In this document: positions 11,401-22,167 of the stretch, in pieces | Layout: each line of letters opens with the position of its first letter | Position numbering within the stretch: the first letter of the stretch is position 1 | NCBI GenBank assembly: GCA_963971285.1 | Contig: OZ020257.1 | Location: forward strand, 17,560,602 to 17,624,601 | Reading direction: 5' to 3' | DNA from: Astropecten irregularis | Lineage: Eukaryota; Echinodermata; Asteroidea; Paxillosida; Astropectinidae | Length of the DNA stretch: 64,000 bases | Translations under genes and position numbers: made by a program | The notes under the pieces: model-generated | What the model was told of the DNA's origin: nothing | The model's input: the letters and a program-made list of their open reading frames with translations, nothing else | The model's database searches: none

Positions 11401-13007
11401 CGCACCCAAAATTTGTTTGTTTGTTCGTGTTTGTTTTTTGTGTCAGGATTCTTCCTGCTTAAAGGTCTAGTACATGATTGGTAGACGTCACAGAACAGTA
11501 CTCACACTTGTCTGATCCAGCACGTACATAAAATAACACACCTGTGAAAATTTGAGCTCAATCGGACATCTGAGTCACAATAAGATAGCGAAAACCTGAC
11601 TCGATTTTTCCTATAAAAAAATAAAGAATGGTTTTGATCTTACCCCGAGATCAAAACTGTTTTCGGTCAACACCCCTTGGTATTTTTTGGCTAGGGACCT
11701 TCCTGAATGTGGCCTAGTACTGCACGGTATCCCTATGGCATCTGATTTAACAACTTCCTTGAGTTCTCATTTGTCTCTTTTTGGTTGTTATCTTCAGGTC
11801 CCTGATGGAACAGCTGAAGAAACTGCAAGCTCTCGTCAGCAAGTCCACAACCAAAGCAGCCCACGCCAGCACATGTGTCATGGTAAGGTTTCACGTCATG
11901 CAATTTTCATGCTATTAATATTAAAGAAGAACCTTTAGTTCTAGTCAGCTCACATAATGAAGGATTTTGTCTAACAATCCAGTTTTCGTAGGCCATACAT
12001 GATTGGATTTGGTGCTAACCATGAAATTAGTCTTTGATAAGAACAAAATGATCCATTTTGCTGGTCTCAGTGACTTTGCTACAAGAGGAGACTTTGATGG
12101 TTGATTTGTCTTCCTATTGTTTGTCTCCCAAGGTCTTACTGCTGTCATTTGCTCTGCTGATAGCTCCTAGCGTCAATCCATTCACTTCATCAAAAGACGG
12201 CCAGATGCCAGCAGGGTACCAACCATCAGGAGGTAAGTACTATAAGATACCATACAGTCGTTATAATTACCATAGAAGGCAACCAACCAAGGACAGGGAT
12301 GAGATTTCTCATCTGATTTCAGATTTTGTTTTTGGATTTCAGATTTTTTTTGTTTCCTCACAGGCTGTGTACAAAATTATAGGAGATTTTTCAGACTTTT
12401 TATGCTCCATGTTAGCTGTTTTCAGACATTTTTATCATCGGCCAATCTCACCGGAAATTGAAAGTGCATTGCCCTTTGTTGGGCAATTTGACACCCCTCC
12501 AAAAAAATATATAAAAAATAGATTTTAAAAAATGTTTAAGGGAAAATGCTATGGTGCACCAATCATTCAATATTTTCATCTTATCTTTGGTATTTTTGTT
12601 GCACAGTTGTGTCCAGAACGCTGAAACACACCGACATGCCTACTGAAGAGCCGTACAGTGTAAGCACCGAACCCAGCGTCATGGCAACGATGGAGCCAGA
12701 CGACGAACAGCCAATCGCAATGCGTCGCTTCTCGAAGCCCCTTCACAAGCCAGCCGAAGAATCATCCACGGATGAGGAAAAGGTTGTTGGTTCAGACGCT
12801 GCAGACAAATCGGCGTCAGCCAATGAGGTTGCTCAGTCCGAACAGGCGTCATCGAAGGTTGCCGTTGGTGACAATGTCGTTCTGGAGGGAAAAGACAGCA
12901 GCAGTAGCAGCGGGAACCAGTCGAGCACGGATACCAGGCCGGAGGAGGGTCAAACAGTGCAAAAGGAACCAGTTAAAAAGACCGTCTTGCATGGAGACGA
13001 AATGTGA
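8481..13007 (+). CDS. CREB3-like ER-membrane bZIP transcription factor (CREB3L3/4 type)
   Basis: Complete gene. Exons: 8481-8606, 8737-9052, 9791-9918, 10587-10676, 11222-11397, 11798-11882, 12133-12232, 12607-13007; GT-AG throughout, phases close to 1,422 nt (473 aa; vertebrate CREB3L3 is about 460). The acidic, Ser-rich N-terminal activation region carries DSGIS, as in other CREB3L proteins. The bZIP basic region (about 229-253) reads [20 protein letters not shown], followed by YVDGLE and a leucine zipper to about 290. One membrane segment follows ([17 protein letters not shown], about 308-324). SRTL at about 343-346 on the lumenal side is where the family's site-1 protease RxxL-type site sits. 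Family members sit in the ER and are cut by S1P/S2P in the Golgi to release the nuclear N-terminus. The lumenal tail is Ser/Glu-rich and poorly conserved. Intron 4 carries a SINE and intron 5 a MITE. The family is certain, the subtype less so. Confidence 0.95.
9967..10085. repeat. Degenerate CAAGTCTGACT-type tandem repeat
   Basis: Runs of CAAGTYTGAYTY with spacing of about 11-13 bp in CREB3L intron 3. Too diverged to fix a consensus by eye. Confidence 0.5.
10397..10486. repeat. Small foldback element fragment
   Basis: Begins GGGCCCTATCG, contains the inverted pair GTAGGACT / AGTCCTAC, and ends GTGAAATCGCCCCC. Its right end matches that of 6715-6770. In CREB3L intron 3. Confidence 0.5.
10829..11136 (-). 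mobile_element. tRNA-derived SINE, family 1, minus-strand copy
   Basis: On the minus strand it starts GGGGTGCTGTGGCCTAGTGG (box A) and has GGTTCGAATCC (box B). A body with TCTTCACCCAGG and GGGTACCTG follows, and the tail is ATA-rich ending in GCGC. The same sequence recurs at 38786-39035, 41217-41340, 41794-42104 and 55051-55366. It sits in CREB3L intron 4, just upstream of the bZIP exon. Confidence 0.9.
11459..11690 (+). mobile_element. TTAA-type MITE, partial copy
   Basis: Starts TTAAAGGTCTAGTACATG and shares internal blocks (GTGAAAATTTGAGCTCAA, CTGTTTTCGGTC) with the element at 60094-60412. The right end is missing or diverged. In CREB3L intron 5. Confidence 0.65.
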
Positions 13008-13329
13008 GGCTGATTTAATTGTTGAAATGAACTGCATTCAAAGGAATACCAAGAATTGATCAGACATTATTGCTTCAAACACCGTTTTATCGTAATTATG
13101 TAAGATATGTGTGCATAACTAATAGATATGGATTAGTTGAATTATTTCAATGTATTATAATTGATTTGATGAAAAAAAGTCATATACATGTAAACATGTA
13201 AAAAGAAGATATTATGTTTTTATAAAACAAAAATTAAAAATCTAAATATGTGTAGAATTTTGCTGTACCTTGAAGGGAAAAGGATATTTTTGCACTCAAA
13301 GAAAATTTAGGCCAAAACATAATAAGCAT

Positions 13330-13335
13330 AATAAA
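13330..13335 (+). terminator. Candidate poly(A) signal of CREB3L
   Basis: AATAAA 323 bp after the stop codon, in very AT-rich sequence. A second AATAAA at 14541-14546 would give a much longer 3' UTR. Confidence 0.35.
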
Positions 13336-13689
13336 TATTTTTAGTTAAAAAAAACAAAAACATTTAATGTCAGGCAAACAATTAAAAAAATTCCAACTTG
13401 AAATTTGGCTCTGCTATCTTAATTTAAAGCAAAAAAAAGACATACAAAAATGTGTAAAACTTACAATTTGCCTGTTACTGTATTGAAAATATAAAAAGGT
13501 ACACAAAAATGAAATTCTGTCTTTCTCTGTAGTACAACTTGACTTTATATTTCTTCTATTGTATATGAATTTGCAAGAATATTGTTACTTTTTGTAGTTT
13601 TAAGTTATTCAGTTTTGTTACAGAACATTTCAATACTTGGTCCTTCCTGGTCTCAACCCTTACCCTCTGCTCCTTCCACACAAGACAAG

Positions 13690-14070
13690 AGCTGGTTACC
13701 ACACACTACCATGGAGACTGGATTATAAACCACGCATTATACCACAAACCACACTGCAGTGTATTGTGGTATTCAGGATACCACATTTACACTCTGGAAG
13801 GTGGGGAGTCAGGTTGGCGTAGCGCTTCTTTCCTCACCTTTCACCTCTGCGGACCGGGTTCAATTCCGGCTCAGTCAAGTGGATTGGGTTTTTAGTCCCT
13901 ACTTGAATCTGTGGGTTTTACCCAGAATATTACTCTGGGGTTTTTCCTCCCACCTCGAAAACTGAATCTTCTTCTCATCTTCTCAACTTCCAGTATAGTT
14001 CCTGGAGGACCTTTCAGAAGTAAATACTACAAGGTACAAGGTGGTAAATTGTGGTATGCAGGAGGGTTAG
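13690..14070. repeat. Interspersed repeat split by a SINE
   Basis: The same family as 6270-6425. The left part (about 13690-13792) and right part (about 14031-14070) are separated by a SINE where the other copy is continuous. Confidence 0.6.
13793..14030 (+). mobile_element. tRNA-derived SINE, family 2
   Basis: Begins near GGGGAGTCAGGTTGGCGTAG, has a box-A-like TTGGCGTAGCG and a box-B-like GGTTCAATTCC. A body including GGGTTTTACCCAGAATATTA and GGGGTTTTTCCTCCC follows. A second copy in reverse lies at 33305-33537. Confidence 0.8.
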
Positions 14071-14689
14071 GGTTAATGCAATTGTAAGGCAGAACATGAG
14101 ACTATTGTTTTTTGTTGACTGACAGAAGAACTCATTGTTTTCCTAGTTTTCAATTTGCCTCTTTGATTGGACAATCAGGGGCATTGTTCCAAATAGTGGA
14201 TGGGTTAGTTCATGTAGATAAATATACAGAAACATCAACCAGTTTAAAAACTCAGGACATTCATAGTAATAAGTACATGTAGTAATAAGACACAAACACA
14301 AGTTTACTAGTTTTTTTTTTTACTTTCCATGATGGCTAAATGTGTTGTCATACAGAGATGTAATTTATAAATGCACCTGTACATGTATTTTTAAAGACAC
14401 CGTAGTACACTGTGTATTACGCATTGCAGCTTCAGTTATTTAGGAGAATATGATGTTTTAGTTTTGACAAAGATTCAAAGAATCTCATTGTAAAGTAAAA
14501 AATGTGTAATGTTTTCGGCTTGTATATATTTCTGGACGATAATAAAGTAGATACGTTAATTCAAAGGAAATACAACAGTATGATAATTATCTAATTTCTT
14601 TTATTTTTTTCTGGTTTTCGTTTTTTGTGATTTAAGACATTATTCGCTAGCTCCATGGGCCGATGATGGAGGAAGACAGACCAATGGTC

Positions 14690-15058
14690 TTTTCGAAAAG
14701 GAGGCTCGGGCTCCGGCACCATTTCGTGAATCCGTTATAGATAAACGGGTATGAAAATATAACTTTTTCCTTGGGTTGGAAGTAGATTCTCTGGTTTGAA
14801 AATGAAAACAGAGCTTCAGCTTCAATGATAAACCACAGCCTATATTTTTAACATATGGACGACGGAACCTGGGGCCGATTCACTTACGTTTACGGTCATC
14901 GCTAAAGCCCAAATCCATCGCTAAACGGAAAATTCCTACACAAAGTAGTGATCAATTTTCCGTTTAGCGATGGATTTGGGCTTAGCGATGATCGCACAGC
15001 GTTAGTGAAATCGGAGCCTGAGCCCAAGCCTCCGTTTCGAAAAGGCCCAACCCCTCCT
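14690..15058. mobile_element. MITE with GGCCTTTTCGAAA-type inverted ends
   Basis: The left end reads GGTCTTTTCGAAAAGGAGG and the right end carries CCTCCGTTTCGAAAAGGCC as its inverted partner. The internal block (ATTTCGTGAATCC, GAAGTAGATTCTCTGG, AAACAGAGCTTC) is shared with 39865-40110. The right half is interrupted by the element at 14871-15017. Confidence 0.65.
14871..15017. mobile_element. Foldback element nested in the MITE
   Basis: Long inverted repeat: the arm with CGCTAAAGCCCAAATCCATC is mirrored by GATGGATTTGGGCTTAGCG around a loop of about 19 bp. The outer ends are GGGGCCGATTCACT and AGTGAAATCGG. Confidence 0.8.
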
Positions 15059-16000
15059 GGCTTCATTACCATACACACGCGCACGCGCGTCTGACGTAAA
15101 GTGCGGCCTTTGATTGGTCGCAAACATTGCACATAAACTGGGTGGGGCACGCAGATATACCTCATTGACAACAATAATTAGCTTTGTTGTATTGAACTTC
15201 ATTTAATAAAACAAACATATGTCTATTAATCAATTAATGTATGTCGTGCAATCCTTGTACAAAAAATAAGTTCTATGCGTGTAAAACGTGTACCAACTAG
15301 CTCCTCATATAGTACTTTTGCTAATTATCTTTAATGATTATGAATTAACTTATTGATTTTCCAAATACAAAAATATAAGTCGTCAAGACTTGTCGCATGC
15401 ATAAAGACATCACTACAAAATAGTTACTAGCTTTTTCTTCCTTTTTGAAGGATTTTAGAGGGCAAATTTAGAGGACTTTGATTTGGTGTTGTGGAATTTG
15501 CTAAAGATCACATTCAAAATACTAGTTCCAATTTCTACATTATTCAAATTGATTTTTAGACTTTCTGGCAACTCTACAAAAACAACTTCACCCCGAAGCT
15601 GCTAGTATCTAAAGTTCTAAACCCGGGATTTGTTTCGTTCCTTCAGGCCTGCTGCCTTTGGTTATTTACAAACGTGTACATATTTATTTTTCCTTTCCAT
15701 GTTATTCTATTATTCCATGCAAGACAAGTTATATAATTATATAAATAAACAGGAAAAGTAGTAATAATTATTACTTAAACAGTTTAGAGCGCCGATGCGG
15801 TGTTCCTAAGGTGGCTGGTTCGAATCCCGCTTCAGTCAATTTGTCTTTGATCACTTTACAATGATTAAAAAAAGATGTGTTGGATACTAATGCTACTATC
15901 AATTGCTTTAGTATAATCAATTCGAGGCTGATGGAGCCAAATCCTTGTGCATCATTTTGATGTGGACTATCTGAAGCCTGTCCTATCTTGATGTCATCTT

Positions 16001-17185
16001 TCATGAAACACGTCTCATCCTTCTCAGACAACGAGACGGTTCCGGGATCATGTGATAACGGCACCTCAACATGTGACGGAACACCTCCTTGAAATGTGGA
16101 TGCTTGACCCCGTAGATGACGGGGTTGATGGCGCTGTTGAAGATGATAATCATCCCAGTCCAGGGGATGACCGGGTCGCTGGGCGGTATCATGAGAGCGA
16201 TGGCGAAGGGCGCCAGACAGGCCACGAAGGCACACACCACGTAGAAGAGATTCTTGGTGATCTCCACCTGACGCTTGCTGAAGCTGGCCGGCGGGTTCTT
16301 GTGGAGCTGGGTGGTGCTGGTCGCGTTGGAAGAGCTGGAAGCATCCACCATCTCGGTCGCCTTGGTCTTCCCCATCATCTTCTTCATGTGGCCGGTGATG
16401 TGGCGGTAGATCTTGAAGTAGCAGACGAACAGGATGATCAGGGGGATCGGGTAGATGAGAGCAGAGCCCACCAAACTGAATGTGTCGCTGGATTCGTGCG
16501 AAGTGTCCTGCGTGCAGGTCTTGTACTTGTCCGAGTATCCCCACTTGCCGATGCCGAAGAGTGGCAGGGTGCATACCAGAGCTGGGTAGACCCAGGTGAA
16601 GACCAGCATGGCTGCTATCTTCTTGGGAGTGTAGATGGATCGGTAGGTCTGCGTGGACTTGGTGATGAGGACGAACCGGTTGATGGCAATGGCCGCCAGG
16701 TTCATGATGCTACACGCCAGGCTAGCGAAGCCTACCGCAGCCATAAGGGAGCATACAACCTCCGGCATGGGCCAACCGTTCTTACTGAGCAGAGCAACCA
16801 CGGTAAACGGGGCCGAGAAACACGTCACCAGATCCGCTGCGGCCAGGTTGATCACGAAGGCGTTGGTGCGGGTCTGTAGCTTCCTGGAGAAAGTGACCGC
16901 TAGCATGACCATGACGTTACCTATGGTGCCTGCTACCAGCACCACGCAGACGATAGTGGACATGATGACCCTCTGGGTGTAGTCTTCGAATCGGAAGTTC
17001 CGGCCATCACCTTGGGCCGTGGTCATCTCAAACAGTGGTGCAGTGGTCAAGTCCTCACTGTCGTTGCCGTCCAGAAAGCTGGTCATGGAAGACATCGCAT
17101 CCGTAGAATTTGATGTCTGGGTGCTAAGAATCGTCTCGCCTGTTAGCGCCATAGTAGAAAACGTATCAGTTACTGAAGTAGTCAT
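16001..17185 (-). CDS. Class A (rhodopsin-family) GPCR, paralogue 1, intronless
   Basis: Single-exon ORF of 394 residues. The Ser/Thr-rich N-terminus (about 1-65) has N-x-S/T sites and no clear signal peptide. Seven hydrophobic segments follow: TM1 with GNVMVM (GN motif), TM2 with NLAAADLV (Asp 2.50), and TM3 beginning with a Cys and ending NRF where most receptors have DRY. TM4 has the conserved Trp and ECL2 a Cys (KYKTCTQDT). TM5 has YPIPLIILF, TM6 has CLAP in place of CWxP, and TM7 has NPVIY. A Cys pair in the tail could be palmitoylated. The NRF motif and overall look resemble the melatonin / GPR84 / Moody group; the ligand is unknown. The gene is divergently oriented to a close paralogue at 22168-23388 and is far more GC-rich than its surroundings. 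Confidence 0.93.
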   Translation of the reverse strand: MTTSVTDTFSTMALTGETILSTQTSNSTDAMSSMTSFLDGNDSEDLTTAPLFEMTTAQGDGRNFRFEDYTQRVIMSTIVCVVLVAGTIGNVMVMLAVTFSRKLQTRTNAFVINLAAADLVTCFSAPFTVVALLSKNGWPMPEVVCSLMAAVGFASLACSIMNLAAIAINRFVLITKSTQTYRSIYTPKKIAAMLVFTWVYPALVCTLPLFGIGKWGYSDKYKTCTQDTSHESSDTFSLVGSALIYPIPLIILFVCYFKIYRHITGHMKKMMGKTKATEMVDASSSSNATSTTQLHKNPPASFSKRQVEITKNLFYVVCAFVACLAPFAIALMIPPSDPVIPWTGMIIIFNSAINPVIYGVKHPHFKEVFRHMLRCRYHMIPEPSRCLRRMRRVS

Positions 17186-17354
17186 CGTGATGACGGAAGC
17201 ACCTTGTCACGAGCAGGGTGACACTCAGTCGATCTGTCGCATCGGTTTGGTAACTAGCTCGCTAAGGATGATGTAGTGGCGCAATACAAGCAATCAATCT
17301 GTTATGTAAGAACGAATGAACTGTTAACATTTGATCTCTTCCTTTTTTCATGGA

Positions 17355-17361
17355 TTATATA
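17355..17361 (-). promoter_or_regulatory. Candidate TATA box of GPCR paralogue 1
   Basis: The minus strand reads TATATAA about 170 bp upstream of the ATG, which would give a 5' UTR of about 145 nt. This is the only TATA-like element close to this gene. Positional evidence only. Confidence 0.35.
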
Positions 17362-20300
17362 CCAACAACTGACTTAATTCGTTTATAGACGGATAAAACA
17401 TCATGCCGAACCTCGAAACTGACTAAAAGGTGACTTCTGAACAAGGATCCGCCAGCTATATCTTTAATACCTTTAGAAACCAGAAGATGACTTAAGTATT
17501 ACTGTAATAATTATGTAAATGTAATGATTATTTTCGCATGATTTCGCATAACGATCGAGTTTTATCAATGTGTGGTTCGTATATGCTTTCCAGACGGAAA
17601 CTGTGGTTATGCTTCTCAGCTGTGTGTCAATTGTCGTGTGTTAATCATTAACGGATTCGGAGTGATATTATACCGAATAACATAATGACATCATGATGTT
17701 TGCGTGGAAAAGTACATGTCTGGCCAGTAGCATAATGAAAAACCGTTCACCTGGGTTGTTCACAAATTATTTCGAAACCGAAATGGGCGCACAGAACCGT
17801 AACAGGTGGATTTGCATTGTATGCCATAATGGCTTCTTATGGCGGTGTGCAGCAGTTAGTTATTAAAACACTGACATATTTCAGTGGAAGAAATAAGAAC
17901 GCAATACCATTTGTACATTACACTTTCCATAAATAATGTCCCTTACCACATTGTGCATAAATTCAATTGTTTTCCTTATTCAAGGACAGCGCGAAACGGA
18001 AAATTACAAAAAATGTCACTGAATGCAGTCTTGAAAGAAGGCAAAAACGGCAAAAGGAAAGGTCACGGCAAAGAGTTCATGCATGCCAAAGTTTCGAATA
18101 ACTAATGAATACACCCAGAGAGATCGAGGCTAGCCTCCTTGCATCGAGCTGGAAACTCTACGCAAGGCAGAGGTCACATACTGGATCAAATTTCACTGTG
18201 TTTATGTGTGAGACGTGACTACCATTCCGACCTTGCTGGGAAAATCCTTTCCATTACTTGTCTATATAATAATTATACCCAAGCAAAGCCAAAACAACGT
18301 GGTACAGTCGTCTCATTCTGCAGTAGCCGTGATCCTGTTTGTTTTAGCATGGTTTTAGCTTGGAGGAAGGCCTCCAAGTTTTATAGCCAGGGAGTTACAT
18401 AACACTAACAGAAGTGCCACGTAATCGTGGCACTCAAGCCTCCTAGATCCTGGAATGAGAATTTTCACTTAATGTAAAATGTGTCAGCTATAGGTGGCCC
18501 TATCCATAATAAAATATTGAATTGAATTAACCACGAGAATGGACCTTTAATTGATTTTGTTCAATTCAACAAGCACACGCCACCACCCCAACAAACAAAC
18601 ACCCCAACACCCCAACAAACAAACAAACAAACAAACTAACAGGGAAGATAATCTACAGTAAACACATATTCTATCCAACTGCAAAAAGTTGTTTGACTGT
18701 AACTGTGTAAGTCTTTCCTTCCTGCATGATTAAACTTTAAAGCTACATGGTATGGTGTATGTAGTGCTAGACTTTGGGTGACGGTCAACACTTGGTCAAC
18801 TCATGGAGAAAGGGCGTACATGCCACTATGGCTGTAGGGTTGTGGCTGGCTGGCCGCGCTGTGTGCCAATACTAGCATGTATACATTCTACTCTAAATGA
18901 ATACGTACTACGGTAATGGACATTTCAACAGTGAATGAACCATGATAAGCAACTCTATCATGTCCCTCACCAAGCCCCAATTTAAATTTCATAAAATCGA
19001 CTTACAATCAAGAATAAGAAAGAACAATAGTAACTAATACACGGTAAGCTTCCTTTTAACAAGTAACTATGTACACAGTTAATACAACCACAAGAACTCA
19101 GATCGACACAACTTATAGCACAATCGACCTCAGCCACCCAATCTTATACTAGCAATTATCACCCATTCCTATTTCAGGAAATGTTACAATCTGAACAAGT
19201 TTCGGGCGGAATTCATTAACACAAACTTGATTGAAAACTTACCAGTTAAGCAGGTGAATTGGTGTGTGTTTCCTCGCTGAAATACTGTTTAATAGAGAGA
19301 GCTGGTAGTGGTCAACTGGCGGAACTCTGGACTCTAATTCACCAATAAAACGTCACCGACTAACAATGACAACATGTCTATGATTTCTGCCAAGGGGAAG
19401 TCCCTTTTCATACCCTCTGCATCATGGAGCTAGTAGGAAGGTACTATGTGGACATTACCCCTTGAAGCATAATTAATGTTGCACAAACATTAATATCTTT
19501 GGACCGCGATCAATGACTCTTTACACCCGGATGGCAGAACTTCCAATTGCGAAATCGTGGTAAAACAAAAGAATGCGGAAGTTCTCCGGTGCAAAACATC
19601 GGCGCTCTTGCAGCGGTCTGCAACCTGATACGTGAGCAACCATGGGGGTCAAGCAGCCTGGTATAAAGGGGGTCACTGTATAGTGTTTAAAGGGAACTTA
19701 CCAAATTAAAGGGAACGTTTTGTTTTGGTGGGCTATATATCTCACTGGATATGCTGGTTCGGTCTTTTACGGTACACGATTTGGACTTTTAATGTCGATT
19801 TTCCTTTTTCGGTCATCACCATTTTTACATCAGTTTTTCTTAAACTTGTTTTTAGGGGGTCTGCCGCTAAATGTTCATCCCGATTCCCACAGCCACCATC
19901 TTCACATCTTAAGTTAATACTCCTTCCATCCTGCCTACCCAATCCCACATTCCCCCCTTTGTAACCTCTTCTTTGTTAACTAGCTTGTCCAACTCCACTT
20001 GGATCGTCTCCGGGTGGTTTCCCTAGCTGCATGTTTGCTTGGTACATACCACACACTGTCCCAAAGTTGTTCAGCTCCTAGCTGTCCGGTCCAAACGTTT
20101 CTTTCATTTCAGCTGGAGTGTACATTTAGCTTTATGCCTATATACCTGTTCGTCGGCCTAGTGTCCTCCCTATTATGCAATTTAGAATAATATTTCTAAT
20201 CCTGAATTGTGTATTGGTGACTGGAGACGTACGTATTTGTGGCAATTTTGTGTTTGCCATCAATCAGGAAAATAAATTATGGTGAAGTTATAAAATAAAC

Positions 20301-21072
20301 AAGAAAAGTAATAGTTTTGGTTTCTGAACAACAATTCTGAATAATAACAATGGAGGTGCATGTCAAGATATGGTTTAATTAGGCTACGTCTTCGCAGTAC
20401 TATGATGCTATCACGTTTAGGACAAGAAGATATAGAGCCTCGGGCCTCTGCAGTTTAATAACAAATCCGTACCAGGTTTAAAAAAAAAAACTGGGTTTTT
20501 AAAAGAAAAAAAAGTTTTTTTGCCATTCGTATATTTCTGCTCCTTCTGAAGGAAAATAGCAATTTTCGTTAGTCTGAAGTATATGGATTACTCATCTCCT
20601 AAAATATCCGTTTCTGTATTGTCTTCACCGGATATTTCCCCACTTGGTATCTAGGACATCCGCGTTCCATTTTGACCACAGCAGCGGAAACTGGGCATGA
20701 TTTTGTGGGGCTACACGTGCCAATATACGGTAGACTTTGGCACCACGCCCCGCTGAATCGAGAGTTCTCGTTGTAAGATAAGAGGCAACGGGTATGGTTT
20801 TTCAATTAGGCTTACCACTTGGGGCGGAGGGATTTCCCCTTAATTTGCAGCGCCAGCTTAAACAACAAACATCACTGTCATGGAGGTCAAAGCCGGGAGG
20901 GATTGGTAGTTCAAGTACGGCCTTGACTTCAGAGTGGAAATCATTTGAGGCATTCACCACCAGCAGGGACAGAAGGGCCATAATTAAGTCCGCTCAGCGA
21001 CAGACAGGCCTACTACACGCTTTGGGTTTGAATCAAGAAGACACGGTATTTAGAGCTGCAAGTATCGTCTTG
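17362..21072. other. Intergenic region between the divergent GPCR genes
   Basis: No coding exon seen. It contains CAAA/CCCAA-type simple repeats at about 18590-18640, a hairpin of inverted AGTGCCACG arms at about 18411-18432, and A/T homopolymers near 20480-20520. Promoter sequences of both GPCR genes probably lie at its two ends. Confidence 0.5.
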
Positions 21073-22070
21073 GTAAGTAAATGAATTCCTTCTTTTAGTT
21101 TTTCTTCTAAAAGTCAGTCGACTCCGGCATGTTGCTTCGCCAGAGGATCCCGCGCGCGCGTCGTCGTTCGTGTCACGCCCTAGATTCCTGTGGTCGATTT
21201 CACATTAATTAGGCACTGGTCGACTGAGATGGCTCTTAACCGTTTTTCACTGTTTTCTCAACATTTTCACAAATGCCTGTTACTGTATGTTATCTGTCTT
21301 TATATTTTTGCCCATGAATCTGCATTTCTTTGACAAAAACCAAAGTATGATGTCAGCTTTAACGTGAACGCTTTTTGAAATCCACCCAGGGCGCACCACA
21401 CAAAATTAACTTCCATTGACTTTAGTGTGAATAAAAGCCTATACGTGTACGTATTTAGAGTGCTGGAATTTGCTTGCAAAGGTCAATGCTTCAGTGAAAC
21501 ACTATAACTCTTTTCCGTGGATGTTACTGCAATAGGTGCAGCTCAGTGGCAGCTTGGTTTGACCCTGAGTAGGTCTATAGTTGCGTTATTTCGGGGTCAA
21601 GTCGAGGGACTACGTGATGTGCGGAGGCGGGAAAAAAGTTTTGCACCCTTGGCCTATTCACTTGAAACTACGTGTATTTGAAACCATACTTCCGTTCACG
21701 ATGAATTGATATAGCTACACTTCACAAATCGACAAATTCCAATATTGTAACAATTTATAAATGACAATTGTTATATGCATGTCTTGATTATTGGTGAATC
21801 TTTCGGGCTTAGCCGCCACAACTCTTTTCGTAGAAACACTATAACACTCTCAGCGCGTAAGTGGGTGTTGTTTTGTAGCAGAAATTACATCCAATATCAG
21901 AAAGCACAAAATATTGTCAAAATTCAAAATAATACGTATTGCTTCGACATCGTGTATTATATCACCATGTCAGTAGTTTTCCATTATCATTGGTGTGGTC
22001 GGCCACGTCATATTTATGCAGGAAACACTATGTGGTATTATTGACGCTTTGTTTCCTCCATACGTTGCAG
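21073..22070 (+). other. Candidate 5' UTR intron of GPCR paralogue 2
   Basis: A strong donor (TTG/GTAAGTAA) at 21072/21073 and an acceptor (TACGTTGCAG) ending at 22070 lie upstream of the start codon at 22168. If used, the gene has a non-coding first exon ending at 21072. The ORF through that exon shows no family similarity that I recognise. Confidence 0.3.
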
Positions 22071-22167
22071 GATGATTGACTGACCAACATCCGACGAGTG
22101 TGAAGCAGGCTCAGACCATCGCGGACTCATCACCTTTCACCGAGAAATTGGGTCACTGGAGTAAATT

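Larger units (their letters stand above)
13008..16000. other. Intergenic region between CREB3L and the minus-strand GPCR
   Basis: Holds the CREB3L 3' UTR, a repeat with a SINE nested in it (13690-14070), a nested MITE pair (14690-15058), and the 3' UTR of the GPCR, with a minus-strand AATAAA at 15683-15688. Another tRNA-like fragment with box B (GGTTCGAATCCC) lies near 15815-15835. I see no coding exon. Confidence 0.6.

Noticed and set aside
16052..16879. 275-codon ORF opposite the GPCR
   Set aside because: Antisense shadow of a GC-rich coding exon; the same applies to the ORF opposite 22378-23340.
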